This document shows, in pieces, positions 59,664-64,000 of a stretch of DNA of 64,000 bases. Position numbers and translations under genes: made by a program. The notes beneath the pieces were generated by a model. That model was not told the origin of the DNA, did not search any database, and saw nothing but the letters and a program-made list of their open reading frames with translations. The stretch comes from Mucilaginibacter aquaedulcis. GTDB lineage: Bacteria; Bacteroidota; Bacteroidia; Sphingobacteriales; Sphingobacteriaceae. Position 1 is the first letter of the stretch. Each line of letters begins with the position of its first letter. The DNA lies in NCBI RefSeq assembly GCF_030409325.1, contig NZ_JAUFPR010000004.1, positions 1,150,227 to 1,214,226 of the forward strand, given 5' to 3'.

Positions 59664-61214
59664 ATGATCAAAGAAGTAGAAATAGTTTGCCCCACCGGGC
59701 AGCAGGAAGATGAAACCGTAATAACCCGCTTAGCGGCGGCTTCCCTGAATATCCAGCCTAAAAATATATCGGCAGTAAAAGTTTTAAAGCGCTCCATTGA
59801 TGCCCGCGGCCGCAAGGTGGTGTACCGTATGCAGGTAAAGGTGTTTTTAAATGAGGTTTATCAGCCCGAAATATTTACCATTAATTATCCTGATGTACAA
59901 TTTGGCCGACCTGTTATTATAGTAGGTGCGGGCCCTGCTGGTTTGTTCGCTGCATTACAGTGTATTCAATCAGGATTAAAACCGGTTATTATTGAGCGGG
60001 GTAAAGATGTGAAACAACGGCGCCGTGATTTGGCCAATATCAATAAACAAGGTCTGGTAAACCCCGAATCAAACTATTGTTTTGGAGAAGGTGGGGCCGG
60101 AACTTATTCGGATGGTAAGCTTTACACGCGCTCAACCAAACGTGGTGATGTAAACCAGGTGCTAAAAATGTTTGTGGCCCACGGGGCAGATGAAAATATT
60201 TTGGTAGATGCGCGTCCGCATATCGGTACCAATAAATTACCGCAGATCATCACTGCCATGCGCGAAACCATATTAAATGCCGGCGGCGAAATATTGTTTG
60301 ATACCAAGGTAACCGCTCTGCTGGTTGAGTTTGGTAAAATAAAAGGTGTAAAACTGGCCAACGGTGAAAAGCTAACATCCGATGCGGTGATCCTGGCCAC
60401 AGGCCATTCCGCACGTGATGTTTTTGAAATGCTGCATCATCAAAATATCCTGATAGAAGCTAAACCTTTTGCTTTGGGTGTAAGGATTGAGCATCCGCAG
60501 GAAATTATTGACCGTGCACAGTACCATTGCGAATACCGCGGTCCCGATCTGCCTCCATCGTATTATAACCTTGTTGAACAGGTAGATGATCGTGGTGTGT
60601 TTTCTTTTTGCATGTGCCCGGGTGGTATCATTGCTCCCTGCGCAACAGAGGCCAATGAAATTGTGGTAAACGGCTGGAGCCCGTCTAAACGTAATAATCC
60701 ATTTGCCAACTCAGGTACGGTAGTACAGATCAATATGGAGGATGTTGAAGGTGATGACAGCGATCCGTTTAAGATGCTACATTTTCAACAACAGATAGAA
60801 CATGCTGCGTATATTGCAGGAGGCGGTAGCCTGGTAGCCCCTGGCCAGCGTATGGTTGATTTTGTAGAAGGGCGATTGTCAAATGATCTGCCGGTAAACT
60901 CTTATTTGCCCGGCACCAAAAGCATTGAGCTAAAAGAGGTACTGCCACAGTGGATCCATAAACGACTGCAAAAAGCATTACCGGCCTTCGGCAAAAAGAT
61001 GAAAGGCTATTATACTAACGAAGCCATATTGGTAGGTGTAGAGTCGCGAACTTCATCGCCGGTAAAAGTTCCGCGTGATAAGGAAACGTTGCAGCATCCA
61101 CAGGTTCAGGGATTATTCCCATGCGGAGAAGGTGCTGGTTATGCGGGTGGCATTATTTCTGCTGCAATTGATGGTATCAACTGCGCGCTGGCAACTTTAA
61201 AAATATTATCATGA
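59664..61214 (+). CDS. NAD(P)/FAD-dependent oxidoreductase (FAD-dependent dehydrogenase family)
   Basis: The 516-residue protein has an N-terminal extension of about 80 residues, then the dinucleotide-binding GAGPAGLFAALQ (88-99), FGEGGAGTYSDGKLYTR, ILATGHSARDVF and a C-terminal FPCGEGAGYAGGIISAAIDG that contacts FAD. This is the COG2509 family of uncharacterised FAD-dependent proteins; the substrate is unknown. Its stop overlaps the start of the DinB gene (ATGA), so they are translated together. Confidence 0.88.
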   Translation: MIKEVEIVCPTGQQEDETVITRLAAASLNIQPKNISAVKVLKRSIDARGRKVVYRMQVKVFLNEVYQPEIFTINYPDVQFGRPVIIVGAGPAGLFAALQCIQSGLKPVIIERGKDVKQRRRDLANINKQGLVNPESNYCFGEGGAGTYSDGKLYTRSTKRGDVNQVLKMFVAHGADENILVDARPHIGTNKLPQIITAMRETILNAGGEILFDTKVTALLVEFGKIKGVKLANGEKLTSDAVILATGHSARDVFEMLHHQNILIEAKPFALGVRIEHPQEIIDRAQYHCEYRGPDLPPSYYNLVEQVDDRGVFSFCMCPGGIIAPCATEANEIVVNGWSPSKRNNPFANSGTVVQINMEDVEGDDSDPFKMLHFQQQIEHAAYIAGGGSLVAPGQRMVDFVEGRLSNDLPVNSYLPGTKSIELKEVLPQWIHKRLQKALPAFGKKMKGYYTNEAILVGVESRTSSPVKVPRDKETLQHPQVQGLFPCGEGAGYAGGIISAAIDGINCALATLKILS

Positions 61215-61696
61215 GCATTTCTGAAAAACTTTCATCACAATTAACCAACGTATTATCTGGCGATCCCTGGTATGGGTTTCCAGTATATACTATAATAGAA
61301 GGTATCAGCTTTGAGGCAGCCTACGAAAAACCACCAGGATCGGTACATAATATAGCAGCTATAGTTTTACATATGGTAGCGTGGACGGAAGAAGTGATGG
61401 ACAGGATGAACGGCTTGCCATCGGGCTTACCAACCAGCGGTGACTGGCCCCCTATCGGTACGCCCGACGAACAAAAATGGCAGAATTATGTTGAAGATTT
61501 GAAACTGGTTAATGTAAATTTGATAGGCATCATCCAAAAATTTCCGGAGGATCAATGGAGCTTGCCAATTAATGATGAACGTAACCGCGAACTGGGAACC
61601 GGTGTAACTTATGAAGAACTGATCAACGGATTGATACAGCACCATATATACCACTCGGCCCAGATAGCATTATTGAACAGAATAATTAATGGCTAA
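61211..61696 (+). CDS. DinB-family protein
   Basis: The 161-residue protein has the four-helix DinB/YfiT fold: DPWYGFPVYTIIEGISFEAAYEKPPGSVHNIAAIVLHMVAWTEEVMDRMNG, and near the end LIQHHIYHSAQIALL. Histidines His46-like in HNIAAIVLHM and in HHIYHSAQ could form a metal site, as in DinB metalloenzymes. It overlaps the oxidoreductase gene by 4 bases and the next gene follows closely. Function of this subgroup is unknown; thiol-transferase relatives exist. Confidence 0.85.
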   Translation: MSISEKLSSQLTNVLSGDPWYGFPVYTIIEGISFEAAYEKPPGSVHNIAAIVLHMVAWTEEVMDRMNGLPSGLPTSGDWPPIGTPDEQKWQNYVEDLKLVNVNLIGIIQKFPEDQWSLPINDERNRELGTGVTYEELINGLIQHHIYHSAQIALLNRIING

Positions 61697-61742
61697 TAAT
61701 CAGGATTTCGCAAATCAACCGGTGCAAATCCGCCTTAATAAT

Positions 61743-62108
61743 ATGGCTGACAAAAAAACATTGGTGTTAGGCGCTACGCCCGATGCCAGCAGATATGCTT
61801 ACCTGGCCGCCAACAGGCTGGTAAGTAAAGGACACACTATAGTAAACGTAGGAATTAAAACAGGCGAAGTAGCAGGAGTGCCCATTGAGAAGCCCGAAAC
61901 TATCCACAATGATATTGATACAGTAACCTTATATGTTGGCCCGCAAAACCAACCGCCACTGTATGATTATATATTGAACACACACCCAAAGCGTATCATA
62001 TTTAATCCCGGAACTGAAAACTCGGAGTTACGCCGTATGGCCAACGAAAATGGAATCGAAACAGAATATGCCTGTACACTGGTGCTGTTATCCATCGGAG
62101 ATTATTAG
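61743..62108 (+). CDS. CoA-binding domain protein
   Basis: The 121-residue Rossmann-fold protein matches the small CoA_binding family (COG1832): TLVLGATPDASRYAYLAANRLVSKGHTIVNVG near the start, then IDTVTLYVGPQNQPPLYDYIL and FNPGTENSEL. I prefer the ATG at 61743, where the family fold begins; a longer frame opens at 61689 and would overlap the DinB gene by 8 bases. It may bind CoA or a nucleotide. Functional link to the two upstream genes is only by position. Confidence 0.82.
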   Translation: MADKKTLVLGATPDASRYAYLAANRLVSKGHTIVNVGIKTGEVAGVPIEKPETIHNDIDTVTLYVGPQNQPPLYDYILNTHPKRIIFNPGTENSELRRMANENGIETEYACTLVLLSIGDY

Positions 62109-62225
62109 CCCCCAACCCCCTAAAGGGGGAGTTTCTGATTTGAAAGGTTTTTTATGTAAAGACACATCTAATGTGTCTCTTTTTGTACCATCTAACTAAT
62201 AACTCCCCCTTTAGGGGACTGGGGC
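62108..62225. repeat. Paired GCCCCC...CCCCCTAAAGGGGGAG repeats flanking a spacer
   Basis: Left copy 62108-62133 and right copy 62201-62225 are inverse versions of the same hairpin repeat as at 20276. The right copy extends into the 3' end of the RNA methyltransferase gene. Confidence 0.75.
62160..62184 (+). terminator. Intrinsic terminator after the CoA-binding gene
   Basis: AGACACAT and ATGTGTCT form a perfect 8-base stem over a three-base loop, followed by CTTTTT. Confidence 0.8.
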
Positions 62226-63595
62226 GCTTCCTGGTTTAGAATTCTGATCTCTTTCGGATAATAGTTATTGATACGATTGGGCAATAATTTAGCCCAACCC
62301 AATGCATGCCCTTCAAAGGTCATCAAACTCCATCCTTTTTCTGTAGGGTTAAGGTCGATGTTATCACGACGAAGATATTGTATGGCCTGATCGTGATTTA
62401 GCGGGGTTTGCAAAACCGCATCCTTATTAATAATAGAGCTTAAGGCCAGTTCATGATCGGGTATCAGATCTTTTCCCATCAGCTTACCGATCCTCACTCC
62501 TGATTTTTTCAGGTATAAATGCCGCTGTAAAATATTGAGACTTTCTTTATGCTTACGGTTAATAGCCAGCCATTCGTCGTTTACCGTAAAATAATAAAAG
62601 CTATCCGGATCGTTGATATAGGTTTTTACCTGATCAATTTCGCGGCTGCTTATTTTTTGCGACATGTTATTTTTAAAGTTACCCAACTCGCCGGTATTGT
62701 TTTTCTTTTGCAGGCAGGCGGCAAACAAGCCCTCACCCTTTACCTGTCCTGGATAAAAGCGGTAGCCCCATGCTTTTTGCTGTGCCGACTGGCTTTCTAC
62801 AATACCCCAATCCTTATTTATAGGTATACGTATACTTTCGAGCTCAAACTCCTGGCAAAGCCAATCCAATATATCTTCGTTTTCCTGATGCGAGTAAGAG
62901 CAGGTACTATATATAAGGTAGCCATCCTCGGTAAGGGCGGGCAGTATGTCGGCCAATATGCGCTCCTGCCGCTGGTGGCACAGGTTCACGTTATCTTCTG
63001 ACCATTCATTCATAGCCTGCGGATCTTTACGAAACATACCTGATCCGGAACAAGGAGCGTCAACCAATATAATATCAAAGAAGCTTTTCAATCGACCTAT
63101 ATCTCTTGGGTCGTTATTACTTACTATTACATTGGCCTGTCCCCAGCGTGTTAGGTTATCTGTTAATATCGGTACACGGGTTTTAATAATTTCATTGGCC
63201 ACCAACAGATCATCGGGCCCGATGGCCGAATTTAGCAGCGTGCTTTTACCGCCTGGAGCAGCACAAAGGTCAAGCACCTTTACATATTCTGCTTTGTTTT
63301 GCCTGATATGTTTTACAATATGATCAATAAACATCGATGAAGCTTCCTGAACATAATAGCATCCGGCATGAAAAAGCGGATCAAAAGTGAACGACGGGCG
63401 CTCATTTAAATAAAAACCATCGGCGCACCAGGGTACCTGCCCATCTGTTTTTTGTGCCGATGGCTTAAAAGGATTCAACCTTATAGAGGTAGGGGCATCC
63501 GAAAATTGATGAGCTTTGATGAAATTTTGCTCATCAAAGCCGGTTTCTGCGCTTAATGAAGCCAGGAAGTTTTCAGGAAATGTGGTTTTATTCAT
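62192..63595 (-). CDS. RsmF/NSUN-type rRNA (cytosine-C5) methyltransferase
   Basis: The 467-residue protein has the SAM site VLDLCAAPGGKST (108-119), the two catalytic cysteines in VDAPCSGSGM (Cys182) and YSTCSYSHQENE (Cys232), and then a C-terminal RNA-binding (PUA-like/RsmF) domain. This is the m5C RNA methyltransferase family, RsmF-like from the length and C-terminal region. The last residues (EAPQSPKGGVIS) come from a palindromic repeat at 62201-62225, so the natural end probably lies a few residues earlier. The target base cannot be told. Confidence 0.9.
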   Translation of the reverse strand: MNKTTFPENFLASLSAETGFDEQNFIKAHQFSDAPTSIRLNPFKPSAQKTDGQVPWCADGFYLNERPSFTFDPLFHAGCYYVQEASSMFIDHIVKHIRQNKAEYVKVLDLCAAPGGKSTLLNSAIGPDDLLVANEIIKTRVPILTDNLTRWGQANVIVSNNDPRDIGRLKSFFDIILVDAPCSGSGMFRKDPQAMNEWSEDNVNLCHQRQERILADILPALTEDGYLIYSTCSYSHQENEDILDWLCQEFELESIRIPINKDWGIVESQSAQQKAWGYRFYPGQVKGEGLFAACLQKKNNTGELGNFKNNMSQKISSREIDQVKTYINDPDSFYYFTVNDEWLAINRKHKESLNILQRHLYLKKSGVRIGKLMGKDLIPDHELALSSIINKDAVLQTPLNHDQAIQYLRRDNIDLNPTEKGWSLMTFEGHALGWAKLLPNRINNYYPKEIRILNQEAPQSPKGGVIS

Positions 63596-63744
63596 ATACT
63601 TTTCAAATATACAAATTAGAAGAATGCTATCATTTATAAGATATAGCTGGCTTCGGGACTTAAGTTTAAGGTTAGTTTACAGTGAGTTGCAAAATTGTTT
63701 TAATTAATTGAAAATTTCTCTTGGTGCGTAACAGGTTTTGTGTG

Positions 63745-63752
63745 TACATTTG
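63745..63752 (+). promoter_or_regulatory. First -7 element (TACATTTG)
   Basis: Exact TAnnTTTG match. A possible -33 TTG is at 63721-63723, 21 bases upstream. Confidence 0.55.
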
Positions 63753-63944
63753 TGGCCGCTCAAATAAAAAGGGCGTTGTTTTTTGAAGATTGGCAGATTG
63801 AAAAAAGGTTTAAAAAAGTGAAAATTTCGCTTGATAAATCAGAATAAGATTTGCACTTTTGCAGCCCGCTACGGAGGGCGCAAGTCTGAGTGTAGAGGGT
63901 TCTGAAACTTATAAAAATTCGAAAGAAAAATAAAAAAAATAAGT

Positions 63945-63975
63945 TTTGGAAAATAGGAAAAGGTTTTTACCTTTG
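63945..63975 (+). promoter_or_regulatory. Strong Bacteroidota promoter (TTTG-N19-TACCTTTG)
   Basis: A TTTG at 63945-63948 and TACCTTTG at 63968-63975 are 19 bases apart, the classic Bacteroidota sigma spacing. It is the best promoter in the window and drives transcription past the right edge. Confidence 0.7.
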
Positions 63976-64000
63976 CACTCCCGAAACGAAGGAAGAAAAA

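Larger units (their letters stand above)
63596..64000. other. Promoter region for a strongly expressed downstream unit, possibly an rRNA operon
   Basis: 405 bases with no gene. It is AT-rich with a purine-rich right end and contains TAnnTTTG elements at 63745-63752 and 63968-63975 and a weaker match at 63846-63853, all on the plus strand. The text at the edge (TTTGCACTCCCGAAACG) resembles leaders before 16S rRNA genes of Bacteroidota, so an rRNA operon may start just past the window. Confidence 0.5.

Overview
The window looks like chromosomal DNA from a Bacteroidota bacterium of the Sphingobacteriaceae type (Pedobacter/Mucilaginibacter-like). The signs are a SusC/SusD pair, promoter elements of the form TAnnTTTG instead of a sigma70 -10, almost no Shine-Dalgarno sequences, BT_3928-type DoxX and DUF5686 proteins, a GH144 glucanase, and carotenoid genes of the flexixanthin/salinixanthin type. 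The species call is inference from gene content. I see no prophage, insertion sequence, CRISPR array, tRNA or rRNA gene inside the window. The last 400 bases look like the promoter region of an rRNA operon or another very highly expressed unit that begins just past the right edge.

Layout. 1-7.7 kb: 3' end of recJ, lptB, a GH3-family protein, then dnaA, a short methylmalonyl-CoA mutase subunit and a small membrane protein on the minus strand, and an IscA/ErpA-type protein on plus. 8-13.2 kb: a duplicated-domain lipoprotein, a MacB-type permease, and three minus-strand genes for surface polysaccharide (CpsB-type phosphatase, GalE, UDP-glucuronate decarboxylase). 13.4-21.4 kb: waaA followed by a tight run of alpha/beta hydrolase, two tandem acyltransferases, a GT2 glycosyltransferase and a CruF-type carotenoid hydratase, then ispH, a CrtW-type ketolase and hemH. 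21.5-27.4 kb (minus): aminopeptidase P, a CrtD-type carotenoid desaturase, a LysR regulator, a secreted protein and asd. 27.7-31 kb (plus): threonine dehydrogenase, YebC, a DUF2442 protein and an unusual protein with six repeats. 31-38.1 kb (minus): a secreted esterase and a beta-1,2-glucan utilisation locus (susC-susD-GH144).

38.6-45.9 kb: a tiny basic secreted protein, trhO, a DUF5686 outer-membrane protein, kbl, pheS, a Rieske-like lipoprotein without histidine ligands, and a TetR regulator. 46-50.3 kb: a diiron ferritin-like protein behind two matching operators, rlmD, a phosphoribosyltransferase and a RelE/ParE toxin-antitoxin pair. 50.3-53.6 kb (minus): aroK, an orphan DppB-type permease, a DoxX/BT_3928 protein and a DUF1599 protein. 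53.7-64 kb: folP, small accessory genes, a NUDIX hydrolase, a LemA-TPM-TPM cluster, an ECF-type sigma factor, an FAD-dependent oxidoreductase with DinB and CoA-binding partners, and an RsmF/NSUN-type RNA methyltransferase.

How the genes fit together. The strongest functional theme is carotenoids. IspH supplies isoprenoid precursor; CruF-type, CrtD-type and CrtW-type enzymes would hydrate, desaturate and ketolate a gamma-carotene skeleton; the GT2 enzyme next to CruF and the tandem acyltransferases suggest the end product is a glycosylated, fatty-acylated carotenoid. tdh and kbl, 15 kb apart, complete threonine breakdown to glycine and acetyl-CoA. A second theme is short palindromic repeats. 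At least three families lie between genes, and copies have entered coding sequence in waaA, crtW and the RNA methyltransferase gene.
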